Assembly (NCBI RefSeq): GCF_006376685.1 | Contig: NZ_VEWL01000001.1 | Span: 62,001 to 126,000 of the forward strand | Source: Ochrobactrum teleogrylli | GTDB lineage: Bacteria; Pseudomonadota; Alphaproteobacteria; Rhizobiales; Rhizobiaceae | Direction of reading: 5' to 3' | DNA length: 64,000 nt | In this document: in pieces, positions 26,415 through 36,297 of the stretch | Layout of the letters: each line of letters begins with the position of its first letter | Numbering within the stretch: the stretch's first letter is position 1 | The notes under the pieces: generated by a model | Database searches by the model: none | What the model saw: the letters and a program-made list of their open reading frames with translations, nothing else | Told to the model about the DNA's origin: nothing | Program-made: the position numbers and the translations under genes

Positions 26415-26433
26415 AACAATCAAATTGATTGTT
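26415..26433. promoter_or_regulatory. Candidate LysR operator, 19-bp inverted repeat
   Basis: AACAATCA-AAT-TGATTGTT, perfect 8-bp arms, in the 165-base divergent region between the DUF1127 and LysR genes. Size fits the LysR T-N11-A class. Confidence 0.55.
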
Positions 26434-26484
26434 CCAACGAATGTTTCTAATGTCACTCTTCAATAATAGTGATGGATAGCGCCC

Positions 26485-27453
26485 ATGAGCACGCCTCTGG
26501 ATCTCGATCAGTTACAAACCTTCATCGCGATAGCCGATACGGGCAGTTTCACACGCGCTGCCGATGCGATTTTCAAGACGCAATCGGCGGTTTCCATGCA
26601 GATGCGGCGGCTTGAGGAACGGATCGGAAAGCCGCTCTTCGAGCGGGACGGGCGCTCCAATCGTCTGACCGAGGATGGCGACCGGCTGCTTCTCTATGCG
26701 CGGCGGATGATGCAGCTGAATGGGGAGACCATTGCGGCCTTTGACGATACGCAACTGGAGGGCCACGTGCGTATCGGGACGCCTGATGATTATGCCGACC
26801 GCTTCCTGCCGGAAATCATGGCGCGTTTTGCGCGCTCCAATCCGCGTGTTGAGCTTTCCGTCGTCTGCGAGCCGACCGTCAATCTGGACGAAATGATTCG
26901 TCGCGGCACGCTGGATATTGCGCTGGTCACCCAGTGCGACGACAAGCGCCGCTCGGAAGTGGTGCGCACCGAGCCGCTTCTTTGGGTCACGTCGGCCAAT
27001 CATGCTGTGCATGAGGAAGCCGTGCTGCCGCTTGCGGTGGGGCGACCGACCTGCATCTGGCGTCATGCGGCAATCGAAGTGCTGGAAGCGGCGAAACGCG
27101 ATTATCGCATCATCATCACGAGCTGGTCGGCGACGGTTTCTGCCGCTGCGGTTCTCTCCGGCCTCGCCGTTTCGGTGCTGCCGGAATGTGCGTTGCGCCC
27201 CGGCATGCGGGTGCTGGGTGAGGCCGATGGTTTTGGGCGATTGCCGGAATTCGGCATTGGCATCATGCGCGGCCACAACAAGCAGAATGCGGTGGTGGAT
27301 GCGCTGGCGCAGCACATCATCGAAAGTCTTGACAATATTTCATCGCCCCAGCCGGGAGGCATTGTTGGCGCGATGAGTTCGCCGGAAATCTCGTCTTTTC
27401 CGGCGGTCCGCACGCGCAGGGTGCGGGCCAATGAGTTGTTGCCGGGCTGGTGA
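26485..27453 (+). CDS. LysR-family regulator (LrhA-like), 322 aa
   Basis: N-terminal winged helix (LDQLQTFIAIADTGSFTRAA, then KTQSAVSMQMRRLEERIGKPLFERDGRSNRLTEDG) and a LysR substrate-binding domain (about 90-295) of the LrhA/HexA-like type. The C-terminus is longer than usual, with about 25 extra polar residues after position 295. Divergent from DUF1127 with a candidate operator between. Effector unknown. Confidence 0.88.
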   Translation: MSTPLDLDQLQTFIAIADTGSFTRAADAIFKTQSAVSMQMRRLEERIGKPLFERDGRSNRLTEDGDRLLLYARRMMQLNGETIAAFDDTQLEGHVRIGTPDDYADRFLPEIMARFARSNPRVELSVVCEPTVNLDEMIRRGTLDIALVTQCDDKRRSEVVRTEPLLWVTSANHAVHEEAVLPLAVGRPTCIWRHAAIEVLEAAKRDYRIIITSWSATVSAAAVLSGLAVSVLPECALRPGMRVLGEADGFGRLPEFGIGIMRGHNKQNAVVDALAQHIIESLDNISSPQPGGIVGAMSSPEISSFPAVRTRRVRANELLPGW

Positions 27454-27534
27454 GGCCCGTCGATAAGCATGAGATGATTTTCTACGCGACTTCTTGACCA
27501 GCCGTACCGGCTGATGGCCTATGATGGGATGAGC

Positions 27535-29121
27535 ATGGGTTCCGATTCGAGTTTTACCGGCGCATCGTCGAATGTCGCCGAGTATAGCGTTTCCGAGATT
27601 TCCGGCGCTTTGAAGCGCACGGTCGAGGATGTGTTCGGCCATGTGCGCGTGCGGGGAGAAATCTCCGGTTATCGCGGACCGCATTCGTCCGGTCATGCCT
27701 ATTTCGCCTTGAAGGACGACCGCTCGCGGCTGGAAGCCGTGATCTGGCGCGGTTCCATGGGCCGCCTGCGTTTTCGTCCCGAAGAAGGCATGGAGGTTAT
27801 CGCCACCGGCAAGCTGACCACCTATCCGGGATCGTCAAAATATCAGATCGTCATCGAGCAGATGGAACCGGCGGGCGCCGGTGCGCTGATGGCGCTTCTG
27901 GAAGAACGCAAGCGCCGCCTTGCGGCGGAAGGCCTGTTCGATCCGGCGGTCAAGCAGCTCCTGCCCTTCATGCCGCGTGTGATCGGCGTGGTGACATCGC
28001 CGACAGGCGCCGTCATCCGCGACATTATTCACCGCATTTCAGATCGCTACCCGCTGCATGTCATCGTCTGGCCGGTGCGTGTGCAGGGCGAGACGAGTGG
28101 TCTGGAAGTGGCTGCTGCCGTGGACGGCTTCAATGCCTTGCCGGATAATGGCGCGATCCCGCGTCCCGATGTGCTGATCGTGGCGCGTGGCGGCGGCAGT
28201 TTGGAAGACCTCTGGGGCTTCAATGACGAAATTGTCGTGCGCGCCGTGGCTGCGTCGCATATTCCGGTGATTTCTGCGGTCGGCCACGAAACCGACTGGA
28301 CGCTGATCGATCTTGCCGCTGATGTGCGCGCACCGACCCCGACAGGCGCTGCCGAAATGGCCGTGCCGGTCAGGGCCGATTTGCAGGCAATGCTTGCCGG
28401 ACAATCGGCGCGGTTGGCCTCGGCCATGTCGCGCTTCATCGACCTCAAGCGGCAGGCGCATCGCGCGGCTGCGCGCGCTCTGCCTTCCGCCGATCAGTTG
28501 CTGGCCTTGCCCCGCCGGCGTTTTGACGAATCCGCCTCGCGCCTGACGCGGGCGCTGTTCGTCAACACGCAGAAGAAGAGGGTGCATTTCGAAGGGCGCA
28601 CCCGGCAATTGTCGCCGCGCCTGTTGCAGCGCCGTTTCGCGGAACAGCAACGCACCATGTCGCTGCTCGGTCAGCGACTGCCGCGTGCGCTGGAAGCCTT
28701 TTTGCGGGAACGCCGCACGGCGCTCTCGCATCGTGGCGACCGGCTGGTCCCGGAGCCGATCTTGCGGCGCACCCGCCTTGCCACATCGACCGTCGAGCAA
28801 CTGGATCGCAGGCGCGATCAGGCGGTGCGCCTTTTGATCGAGCGCGCCAAACGGCGCGGACAGGAACTGGAACGCCTGATGCGCACCCTGTCTTACGAAA
28901 GTGTGCTGGACCGTGGCTTTGCCATCGTGTTCGATGCGGACGGTCATCCGGTCAAGCAGGCGGCAGGCGTGGCGGCGGGCGATGCGCTGTCGGTTCGTTT
29001 CCGTGACGGTGATGTGGCGGTGGTTGCTGATGGCGGTGCAGAGGACGAATCGGCAGCCAAACCGGGCGCACCGAAAAAGCCTGCATCGGCTCGCTCCGGC
29101 GGGCAGGGATCGCTATTTTAG
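27535..29121 (+). CDS. xseA: Exodeoxyribonuclease VII large subunit, 528 aa
   Basis: Catalytic subunit of exonuclease VII, which degrades single-stranded DNA from both ends during repair. N-terminal OB fold ([20 protein letters not shown]... HAYFALKDD, residues about 15-110), nuclease core ([64 protein letters not shown], about 140-320) and a long coiled-coil region (about 330-470). The C-terminus is an Ala/Pro-rich tail. Several in-frame starts exist; I chose 27535 because GGGATGAG precedes it and family members begin with a similar M-x-S-D-S-S-F. No xseB is near. Confidence 0.93.
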   Translation: MGSDSSFTGASSNVAEYSVSEISGALKRTVEDVFGHVRVRGEISGYRGPHSSGHAYFALKDDRSRLEAVIWRGSMGRLRFRPEEGMEVIATGKLTTYPGSSKYQIVIEQMEPAGAGALMALLEERKRRLAAEGLFDPAVKQLLPFMPRVIGVVTSPTGAVIRDIIHRISDRYPLHVIVWPVRVQGETSGLEVAAAVDGFNALPDNGAIPRPDVLIVARGGGSLEDLWGFNDEIVVRAVAASHIPVISAVGHETDWTLIDLAADVRAPTPTGAAEMAVPVRADLQAMLAGQSARLASAMSRFIDLKRQAHRAAARALPSADQLLALPRRRFDESASRLTRALFVNTQKKRVHFEGRTRQLSPRLLQRRFAEQQRTMSLLGQRLPRALEAFLRERRTALSHRGDRLVPEPILRRTRLATSTVEQLDRRRDQAVRLLIERAKRRGQELERLMRTLSYESVLDRGFAIVFDADGHPVKQAAGVAAGDALSVRFRDGDVAVVADGGAEDESAAKPGAPKKPASARSGGQGSLF

Positions 29122-29296
29122 CAACACTCGCAATGTCTTGAACGCCGAATTGGGAAGCCGAGTGCAAGCTCCGCTGTTCTCTTAAGGCTGGCTTAAGCTT
29201 GGCCTTTTCTTTCTCGCACATCCGAAATGATGAGCACAATTCGGGCAGGGCGAACCGCGTTTCTGCCGTGATGCGTGTCAAACGAAGAGTTTAAGG

Positions 29297-30046
29297 ATGT
29301 CGCGTAAAAACTCCCAGGACGCCGCATTTTCCGGCTTGAAGGCGGCGGTGTTCAACCGCCGCAGCTTTCTGATTGGTGCAAGCGCTGTTGCGCTGTCAGG
29401 CTGTGTTTCGACTGCCCAGCCGCCGCTGCCGGCAAAGCCGGTCAATAAGCCCGTTGCGCCGTCGCAGCCCGTGCCGCTCATGTATCAGGCCATGCCGGAA
29501 GAGCAGTTTCCACTGCCTGCCGTCGATATCAGTAAGGTCGATCAGAAATTCTGGCGGCAGGAAGTTGATTATCCGACGAGCGAGACTAAGGGCACCGTCA
29601 TCGTCGATACGCCGAACAAATATCTCTATCACGTGCTCGGCAATGGGCGGGCGATGCGCTATGGCATCGGCGTCGGTCGTGACGGTTTTGCCTGGGCGGG
29701 CCGTGCCGTCATCGCTTACAAGCGCCAGTGGCCGCGCTGGACGCCGCCGGATGAGATGGTTGCCCGCCAGCCAGCACTCCAGCCCTACAGCATTGCCAAT
29801 GGCGGTATGCCCCCCGGCCTCAAGAACCCGCTGGGCGCGCGCGCCATGTATATCCATAAGGATGGCCGCGATACACTATATCGTATCCACGGGTCGCCCG
29901 AAGCATGGAGCATCGGCAAGGCCGTCTCTTCCGGCTGTATCCGTATGCTCAATCAGGATGTGATCGACCTTTATAACAATGTGCGCGATGGCAGCACGAT
30001 TGTCGTGATCCCCGATCCGACAAAGGGTCAGCAGGTCACGAGCTAA
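29297..30046 (+). CDS. L,D-transpeptidase lipoprotein (YkuD family), 249 aa
   Basis: Peptidoglycan cross-linking or protein-attaching enzyme acting in the periplasm. N-terminus RRSFLIGASAVALSGC has both an RR pair and a lipobox (LSGC, Cys at about residue 35), so the protein is likely lipid-anchored. YkuD domain from about residue 95: GTVIVDTPNKYLYHVL, then HGSPEAW and the catalytic SSGCIRM with Cys214. In this group such enzymes also link outer-membrane barrels to peptidoglycan; that role is not shown here. Own terminator follows. Confidence 0.9.
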   Translation: MSRKNSQDAAFSGLKAAVFNRRSFLIGASAVALSGCVSTAQPPLPAKPVNKPVAPSQPVPLMYQAMPEEQFPLPAVDISKVDQKFWRQEVDYPTSETKGTVIVDTPNKYLYHVLGNGRAMRYGIGVGRDGFAWAGRAVIAYKRQWPRWTPPDEMVARQPALQPYSIANGGMPPGLKNPLGARAMYIHKDGRDTLYRIHGSPEAWSIGKAVSSGCIRMLNQDVIDLYNNVRDGSTIVVIPDPTKGQQVTS

Positions 30047-30068
30047 CCTCGGAGCACATCCCGAAAAT

Positions 30069-30098
30069 GAAAAGGGCGCGAAAAACGCGCTCTTTTTC
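30069..30098 (+). terminator. Terminator of the L,D-transpeptidase gene
   Basis: GAAAAGGGCGCG pairs with CGCGCTCTTTTTC (one G-U or mismatch); T-rich right arm. Confidence 0.7.
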
Positions 30099-30125
30099 AT
30101 GTGTGGTTTTCTGCCGGATTGAAGC

Positions 30126-31499
30126 TCAATAAGCATATTCCAGGAAGATCGGCTCGACGGAACCGGCCCAGATGCTGTTATAGGCTTTCAGCATACGCTC
30201 GGCATCGGTAATGCCAGCGGCGACGATTTCTTCCAGTGGCGCCAGGAAGTGGGTTTCGTCAAAACCGTCCGAGTTGAGCTTGTTGCGGTTCTTCAGGCCA
30301 AGACGCGAAATCTTCAGCGTTTCGCGGGCGATGCCTTCCAGCGGCTTGCCACGGAATGTTGCGGTGAGCGCCTTGGTGGGCACTTCGTTGCGCAGCGCCA
30401 GAACCTCTTCATAGGTCCAGTCCTTGGTCAGCATTTCCGCTGCCGCCAGCGCTTCTTCGTCATAGAGCAGGCCGACCCAATAGGCGGGCAGGGCGCAGAT
30501 ACGTCGCCATGGGCCGCCGTCCGCACCGCGCATTTCGAGGAAGCGCTTGAGGCGAACTTCCGGGAACAGCGTCGAGAGATGGTTGGTCCAGTCGCCCATA
30601 TTCGGCACCGGATCGCTGACTTCACCCTTCAACGCGCCGTTCATGAACTGGCGGAACGTGACATGGGTGCAATCGTGATAACGGCCATCGCGCAGGATGA
30701 AATACATCGGAATATCGAGCGCCCAGTCGACATAATCGGCAAAGCCGAAATTTTCCGAGAAGACAAAGGGCAGCACACCGGCGCGCTGGTTGTCGGTATC
30801 ACGCCAGATGTTCGAGCGCCATGACAGGAGACCGTTCGGCTTGCCCTCGGTGAAGGGCGAACTGGAAAACAGCGCCGTGGCGACCGATTGCAGTTTCATC
30901 GAAACCTGCATCTTGCGGCGCATGTCGCGTTCGGAGCTGAAATCGAGATTAACCTGAATGGTCGAGGTCCGGTACATCATGTCCAGACCTTCCTTGCCAA
31001 CCTTCGGCATGTAGTTGGTCATGATCTTGTAGCGCGACTTCGGCATGACCGGCGTTTCGGCCAGCGTCCATTTCGGGCTGCCGCCGACGCCGAGAAAACG
31101 AATGCCCAGAGGCTCGGCGATTTCGCGCACCTGGCTCAGATGCGCGTTCATTTCGCGGCAGGTCTGGTGAATGGTCGTAAGCGGTGCGCCGGAAAGCTCG
31201 AACTGGCCGCCCGGTTCCAGAGAAATTGCGCCCTGTCCGGTCGGCTCGACAAGGCCGATAATGTTGCCTTCGTCCATGATCGGCTCCCAGCCGAGCATGG
31301 CCTGCATGCCTTCCAGAATCGCCTTGATGCCGCGCGGTCCCGCATAGGGAACAGGGCTGTTGTCAGCGGTATAGAAAGGGAATTTTTCGTGCTCGGTGCC
31401 GATGCGCCAGGCATCCTTGGGCTTGCTTCCCCCGGCAAGATAGATCGCAAGTTCTTCAACGCCCGTCAGTGCCGTTTCGTCAGTCGTATCGCGCGCCAT
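30126..31499 (-). CDS. gshA: Glutamate-cysteine ligase (class II, plant/alphaproteobacterial type), 457 aa
   Basis: First step of glutathione synthesis: ATP-dependent joining of glutamate and cysteine. Sequence follows the GCS2 family of alphaproteobacteria and plants: WRIGTEHEKFPFY, ISLEPGGQFELSGAPL, STIQVNLDFSSERDMRRKMQVSMKLQ and GLLYDEEAL. Length typical (about 457). Lies 98 bases behind rsmE on the same strand, so possibly one transcript; no gshB here. Cytoplasmic. Confidence 0.93.
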   Translation of the reverse strand: MARDTTDETALTGVEELAIYLAGGSKPKDAWRIGTEHEKFPFYTADNSPVPYAGPRGIKAILEGMQAMLGWEPIMDEGNIIGLVEPTGQGAISLEPGGQFELSGAPLTTIHQTCREMNAHLSQVREIAEPLGIRFLGVGGSPKWTLAETPVMPKSRYKIMTNYMPKVGKEGLDMMYRTSTIQVNLDFSSERDMRRKMQVSMKLQSVATALFSSSPFTEGKPNGLLSWRSNIWRDTDNQRAGVLPFVFSENFGFADYVDWALDIPMYFILRDGRYHDCTHVTFRQFMNGALKGEVSDPVPNMGDWTNHLSTLFPEVRLKRFLEMRGADGGPWRRICALPAYWVGLLYDEEALAAAEMLTKDWTYEEVLALRNEVPTKALTATFRGKPLEGIARETLKISRLGLKNRNKLNSDGFDETHFLAPLEEIVAAGITDAERMLKAYNSIWAGSVEPIFLEYAY

Positions 31500-31597
31500 A
31501 CAGTCTATCCCTGGTCGTATTTCAGCTTGTCAGCGTGATTGGACAAATTTGTCAAATCACGCAAGTCAATTTCATTGAACGATCGATTTAGAGAACA

Positions 31598-32344
31598 TCA
31601 TGCCGCATTTCTCCAGTCGCCGAGAATGGCCTGTACCAGAGCCATGGCGGCAACGGCTGCGGTATCCGCCCGCAAAATGCGAGGGCCGAGCGGAATGGCC
31701 GTCACGAAGGGCAGGCGGTGCAGCACTTGCCGCTCTTCTTCCGAAAATCCGCCTTCCGGGCCGATCAGAAGCCCCGTTGGTCCGGTCTTCAAACCTTGCA
31801 GAATGCTCAACGGATCGTCCGATTCGTGACCTTCATCGCAAAAGATCAGACGGCGCGACGGGTCCCACTGGTCGATAAAGCGGTCGAAGCGCACCGCGTC
31901 GCGGCATTCGGGTATGGCAAGCACACCGCATTGCTCGGCAGCCTCAATGGCATTGGCCTTTATCTTGTCGGTGCTGAGTTTCGGCACTTGCGTGTGCTGG
32001 GTGACGACCGGCTGCAAGACGCCAGCGCCCATTTCAACGGCCTTCTGCACCATATAATCAAGGCGGCCCTGTTTCAGCGGCGCGAAACAATAGACGAGAT
32101 CGCTTGGCGCTGGCTGCGGGCGGGTCTCCTCAACAGGTACGAGCAGAACACGCTTCTTGCCTTCCGGCTTTAGCCAGGCCTTCCATTCACCGTCGCGCCC
32201 GTTGAAGACGAGAACTTCATCGCCTTCTTTCAGGCGCAGCACGTGAATGAGATAATGGGCAGCCTGCGGCGCAGCCTCCACCGGCGTTTCCGGGGCGAAG
32301 TCGTCCTCGATGTAAAGTCGTTGCATTCTGTAATTTGCGCGCAT
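31598..32344 (-). CDS. rsmE: 16S rRNA m3U1498 methyltransferase, 248 aa
   Basis: SPOUT-fold methyltransferase modifying U1498 of 16S rRNA. N-terminal PUA-like part (RLYIEDDF... [25 protein letters not shown]) and C-terminal knot with [13 protein letters not shown] and [21 protein letters not shown], both diagnostic. I chose the ATG at 32344; one at 32326 (MQRLY) and one upstream are also in frame. Upstream of gshA. Confidence 0.92.
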   Translation of the reverse strand: MRANYRMQRLYIEDDFAPETPVEAAPQAAHYLIHVLRLKEGDEVLVFNGRDGEWKAWLKPEGKKRVLLVPVEETRPQPAPSDLVYCFAPLKQGRLDYMVQKAVEMGAGVLQPVVTQHTQVPKLSTDKIKANAIEAAEQCGVLAIPECRDAVRFDRFIDQWDPSRRLIFCDEGHESDDPLSILQGLKTGPTGLLIGPEGGFSEEERQVLHRLPFVTAIPLGPRILRADTAAVAAMALVQAILGDWRNAA

Positions 32345-32476
32345 GATCGCATCGATGGCAGAGGGCAAGCCTGCCGGTCAAGCGCTTTGTGTGGCAGTTC
32401 TGCCAGCCTGCCGATTGAAAACCGCTCTCACATAACAAATGGCTTACACAAACAATTGATGGGAAATGGCTGGCGG

Positions 32477-32506
32477 TTGAATCTAATTAGATTGTATCCA
32501 TATAGG
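32477..32506 (+). promoter_or_regulatory. Promoter of the MarR-efflux operon with overlapping palindrome
   Basis: TTGAAT at 32477-32482, 18 bases, TATAGG at 32501-32506. The 14-bp perfect palindrome AATCTAATTAGATT (32480-32493) overlaps the -35 box and is a likely MarR site for autorepression. Confidence 0.6.
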
Positions 32507-32539
32507 TATGAAGCTATCTATTTGAATGGAATTGAAGTG

Positions 32540-32971
32540 ATGAAACAAGCCTGGGTCGAATTCGCGCCGCTTCTTGCAAGCACCGCCAGAGGATGGCGGA
32601 AAGCCTTTGATGCGGCCATGGCGGAGCATGGTCTTTCCGATGCGAAAGCTGTTCCGCTGATGACCCTCTTGCGGCATGGCGATCTTATCCCCCAGGGGGT
32701 GCTGGCCGAACGGGTTGGCATCGAGGGGGCGACGATCGTTCGTGTCGTCGATGAGCTGGAGAAGGATGGCCTGATCCTGCGCGTCGCCGACGATGCCGAC
32801 CGTCGCGTCAAACTCATCCAGTTGACAGAAGACGGCCGCGCCCTTGCCACCAAGGTGGAAAAGTCTGCGGCCCGTCTTCGGACGCAGTTCTTAAGCGATT
32901 TCGACGCCGAACAGGTCGATGTCGCCATGGAAGTCTTGCGCAGGCTGAACGAGAAATTCCTGAACATCTGA
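32540..32971 (+). CDS. MarR-family repressor of the efflux operon, 143 aa
   Basis: Winged-helix regulator: PLLASTARGWRKAFD helix, LAERVGIEGATIVRVVDELEKDGLI recognition helix and wing RVADDADRRVKLIQLTEDG. First gene of a four-gene cluster with FUSC, DUF1656 and HlyD proteins, as in aromatic-acid efflux systems, where MarR members release DNA on binding phenolic ligands. Overlapping palindrome in the promoter supports autoregulation. ATG at 32540. Confidence 0.9.
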   Translation: MKQAWVEFAPLLASTARGWRKAFDAAMAEHGLSDAKAVPLMTLLRHGDLIPQGVLAERVGIEGATIVRVVDELEKDGLILRVADDADRRVKLIQLTEDGRALATKVEKSAARLRTQFLSDFDAEQVDVAMEVLRRLNEKFLNI

Positions 32972-32997
32972 ACCAACCACGCTGCCTTCGAAAAACA

Positions 32998-35106
32998 ATG
33001 ACCAAGCTTGCCGAAACAACCCCGAAATTCTGGGACGTCGTCTTTTCCCTAAAGACGTTCGCCGCCGGTATGCTTGCCTTGTGGATTGCGCTGATGGCCA
33101 ATCTGCCAAATCCATACTGGTCGATTGCCGCCGTTTATATCGTCGCGCATCCGCTTTCGGGGGCTACCACATCCAAGGGCATCTATCGTCTGATCGGCAC
33201 GATCATCGGCGGTGCGGTGACGATTCTTTTCGTGCCACATCTGATCAATTCGCCGGAAATCCTGACCGTCGCCATCGGCGTATGGATGGGCGTCTGTCTG
33301 GCGATCAGCCTGCTTGACGGCACGCCGCGCAGCTATCTCTTCATGCTCGCCGGTTATACGGTGGCGATTGCAAGTTTTGCCGTGGTTTCCGTTCCCGAAA
33401 CCACCTTTGATTATGCGCTTGGCCGCGTCGAGGAAATTGCCATTGGCATTGTCTGCGCGGCGCTGGTCAATCGCCTCGTCTTTCCGCGCCACAGCGGGCC
33501 GGTGCTGGTCGGTCGTATCGACAACTGGCTGCGGGAGGGCTCGCGGCTCGCCGTCGCCACAATGCGCGGCGAGGGCGCCAGCCCGCAATTTCTGCGCGAC
33601 CGTCAGCGTCTGGCATCCGACGCGCTGGAACTGCGCAACCTGACCACTCATGTGGCCTATGACACCTCGTCCATTCGTGGCGTTGGAACCATGCTGCACG
33701 TGCTGCAACAGCGCATGGTGGCCGTGCTGCCGATCATATCGAGCCTGCATGATGTCATCGTGCTGAAGCCGGGCGAGGGTGAAAAGCCTTGGCATCCAGC
33801 TGTCCAGCAGCTTCTCGATGAAGCCTGCGACTGGCTCGAAAGCGGCGAAAGCCTGAGCGAAGAGCGCCGCGCTGTTCTGTTGAAGCTGATTGACGAGATC
33901 GAGCGTCACGGTAAGGACGCTTCCAGCTGGGGCGAGCTTCTGCCGTTCAACGTGGCTGCGCGTGTCCGCGATCTGGTCCAGATCTGGAGCGATTGCATCA
34001 CGCTGCGTCAGGATATCGTATCCGGTGCGAAGCGCGGCCATGCGCTGCGCTGGCGCCGTTACGACGCCCATCTAAAAGGGCGTCCCGCGCATCGCGATTA
34101 TGGCATGGCGTTTCTGTCGGGCTTCTCGGCCTTTCTCGCAACCAGTGTTGCAACGGCTTTCTGGATCGCCACCGGCTGGTCACAGGGCAGTGCAGCCGCA
34201 ATGATGGCAGGCATCTTCTGCTGTATCTTTGCGACGATGGACGACCCCGTGCCGGTGATGCGGAAGTTTAACTGGCTGTTGATGATCGTGATCGCAGCCG
34301 CTTTCATCTTCGAATTCGCGCTGCTGCCGCTGGTGGACGGTTTCTTCCCGCTGGCTTTGGTGCTGGGTCTGTTTCTGGTGCCTGCCGGTGTGCTTCTGGC
34401 AATTCCGTCGCAGTTTCTGCTGGGCATGGTGCTCTGTGTGAACCTGCCCAACATGCTCATGCTGCAAAGCCACGCCACGTCGGATTTCGTCACTTTTGCC
34501 AATGCCAATCTGGCAACGGTTGTCGGTATCGTCATTGCTGCGGTGATCACGTCTATCGTGCGCTCGGTCGGTGCCGAATGGAGCGTGCGGCGTCTGGTCG
34601 AGGCTGGCTGGCGCGATATTGTGGCGGCAACCGAACGCGGACCAAGCCGTCATCGCCGCCAGCATATGAACCGCCTGTTGCTGCGCATGATTGACCGCAT
34701 CGGAATGATGACGCCGCGTCTGGCGCTGATCCCATCGGCAGATGTCGCCAAGGTCGATCTGCTGCGCGACCTGCGCAACGGGATGAATACCATCGACCTG
34801 CAACAATATCGCGCCAAGTTGCCCGAGCCTTGCCGCGAGGCGGTGGATGCGGTGCTGGACGGTGTCGGCGCGCATTATCGGGCCTTGTCCAAAGGCGGGC
34901 CGAACGGCCTGTCGCGTCAGGGCATCGACGAACAATTGCTCACCGCTATCGACAAGGCGATAGCGGCGATCATCGAAAGCGGCTCGCCTGCCGTTGCCCG
35001 CCGTCCGCGGCTCGCACTGGTGGCGCTGCGTTTCAACCTGTTTCCCAAGGCGCCGCCTTTTGCTTTGCCACCGCGCCCGCAATTGGAGCTGCCGCAAGCC
35101 GCCTGA
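32998..35106 (+). CDS. FUSC-family (AaeB-like) efflux protein, 702 aa
   Basis: Inner-membrane pump subunit. Two hydrophobic blocks (about residues 20-165 and 365-520), each of about five or six helices, separated and followed by soluble helical parts, as in AaeB. Features include NPYWSIAAVYIVAHPLSGAT and ATGWSQGSAAAMMAGIFCCI. Known members export p-hydroxybenzoate and similar aromatic acids. With DUF1656 and HlyD partners it forms a tripartite-type exporter; the outer-membrane channel is not encoded here. 26 bases after marR-type gene. Confidence 0.9.
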   Translation: MTKLAETTPKFWDVVFSLKTFAAGMLALWIALMANLPNPYWSIAAVYIVAHPLSGATTSKGIYRLIGTIIGGAVTILFVPHLINSPEILTVAIGVWMGVCLAISLLDGTPRSYLFMLAGYTVAIASFAVVSVPETTFDYALGRVEEIAIGIVCAALVNRLVFPRHSGPVLVGRIDNWLREGSRLAVATMRGEGASPQFLRDRQRLASDALELRNLTTHVAYDTSSIRGVGTMLHVLQQRMVAVLPIISSLHDVIVLKPGEGEKPWHPAVQQLLDEACDWLESGESLSEERRAVLLKLIDEIERHGKDASSWGELLPFNVAARVRDLVQIWSDCITLRQDIVSGAKRGHALRWRRYDAHLKGRPAHRDYGMAFLSGFSAFLATSVATAFWIATGWSQGSAAAMMAGIFCCIFATMDDPVPVMRKFNWLLMIVIAAAFIFEFALLPLVDGFFPLALVLGLFLVPAGVLLAIPSQFLLGMVLCVNLPNMLMLQSHATSDFVTFANANLATVVGIVIAAVITSIVRSVGAEWSVRRLVEAGWRDIVAATERGPSRHRRQHMNRLLLRMIDRIGMMTPRLALIPSADVAKVDLLRDLRNGMNTIDLQQYRAKLPEPCREAVDAVLDGVGAHYRALSKGGPNGLSRQGIDEQLLTAIDKAIAAIIESGSPAVARRPRLALVALRFNLFPKAPPFALPPRPQLELPQAA

Positions 35107-35140
35107 CCAACAGGAGCTTGAAGACTGAATGTGAACGATC

Positions 35141-35347
35141 ATGAGACCTGAACTCGATATATACGGGATTTATATCCCGACCCTGGGCGTGCTGGCGCTT
35201 GGCGCCTACGTCCTCAATACGATCATGCAACGCCTTTTGGCGCGCGTGCGTTTCTACCGTTTTGTGTGGCACCGGCCCTTGTTCGATGCCGCCATGTATT
35301 TCTGCATTCTTGGCGCTGCCGCCATTATCTTGAACGGAATAGACTGA
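35141..35347 (+). CDS. DUF1656 small membrane protein (AaeX-like), 68 aa
   Basis: Two short hydrophobic helices (about residues 7-27 and 42-63) and the pattern RPELDIYGIYIPTLGVLALGAY typical of DUF1656, always found between FUSC and HlyD genes. Its stop TGA shares a base with the HlyD ATG (TGATG), indicating coupled translation. Exact role unknown. Confidence 0.88.
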   Translation: MRPELDIYGIYIPTLGVLALGAYVLNTIMQRLLARVRFYRFVWHRPLFDAAMYFCILGAAAIILNGID

Positions 35348-36213
35348 TGAAAAAGCTCTTCGCACATACTGGCCGGGTTTTTCTCACCCTCGTCATGGTC
35401 ACAATGGCGGGGCTGCTGGGCTGGCATCTCTGGGATTATTACATGAATGCGCCGTGGACACGCGATGGCAAGATCCTTGCCGATGTGGTGCGCGTTGCAC
35501 CGGACGTGTCGGGTCTGGTGAGCGAAGTTCTCGTTCGCGACAACCAGACCGTCAAAAAAGGCGATGTGATTTTCCGCATCGATCAGGCGCGTTACAAGCT
35601 GGCGCTGCAAACGGCGGAGGCCAAGGTCGACAGCAGCAAGGCTGCGCTCGACATGGCCAATCGCGATCTCGTCCGTTATCGCCAGCTAAACGACACGACT
35701 GTGACCCGCCAGAAGCTGGAACAGGTTGAAACGACAGCCATGCAGGCCGAGGCGGCTTACCGTCAGGCCGGTCTGGACCGTGATCTGGCCGCGCTCAATC
35801 TGGATCGGTCTTCGGTCAAGGCGACGGTCAATGGCGTCATCACCAACTTTTCGCTGCAGCCGGGCGACTATGTCACCGCAGGTTCTGCCGTAACGGCGCT
35901 GGTGGATACGGATTCCTATTATGTCTCGGGCTATTTCGAAGAAAACAAGCTTGAGCGTATCAAGCTCGGCGATCCGGTGGTGGTCGATATCATGGGCAGC
36001 CACGTGCAGCTCAAGGGCAAGGTCGAAGGCATTGCCGGTGGCATCGAGGATCGCGAGCGCACCGCAACGACAAGCCTGCTTGCCAATGTCACGCCGACTT
36101 TCAACTGGGTGCGTCTTGCGCAGCGTGTGCCGGTGCGCGTCAAGCTTGAGGACGTGCCGGATGGCGTGCACCTCGTGGCGGGCCGGACCGTCAGCGTGTC
36201 GGTCGTCGAATAA
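35347..36213 (+). CDS. HlyD/EmrA-type membrane fusion protein (AaeA-like), 288 aa
   Basis: Periplasmic adaptor linking the FUSC pump to an outer-membrane exit. One N-terminal membrane anchor (FLTLVMVTMAGLLGWHLW, about 13-30), lipoyl half-motifs (VAPDVSGLVSEVLVRDNQTV and VKATVNGVITNFSLQPGDYV), helical hairpin between (about 75-150) and a beta-barrel C-terminus. ATG at 35347 overlaps the previous stop. Terminator follows. Confidence 0.92.
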   Translation: MKKLFAHTGRVFLTLVMVTMAGLLGWHLWDYYMNAPWTRDGKILADVVRVAPDVSGLVSEVLVRDNQTVKKGDVIFRIDQARYKLALQTAEAKVDSSKAALDMANRDLVRYRQLNDTTVTRQKLEQVETTAMQAEAAYRQAGLDRDLAALNLDRSSVKATVNGVITNFSLQPGDYVTAGSAVTALVDTDSYYVSGYFEENKLERIKLGDPVVVDIMGSHVQLKGKVEGIAGGIEDRERTATTSLLANVTPTFNWVRLAQRVPVRVKLEDVPDGVHLVAGRTVSVSVVE

Positions 36214-36230
36214 TCGACGTCCAATCGATC

Positions 36231-36259
36231 AAAGGCCCGGCTGTTGTCCGGGCCTTTTT
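36231..36259 (+). terminator. Terminator of the efflux operon
   Basis: AAAGGCCCGG pairs with CCGGGCCTTT around a seven-base loop, then TT. Confidence 0.85.
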
Positions 36260-36297
36260 CGTGTTAGCCAATGGCAAAGAATTTTCGAGGCTTGGTT

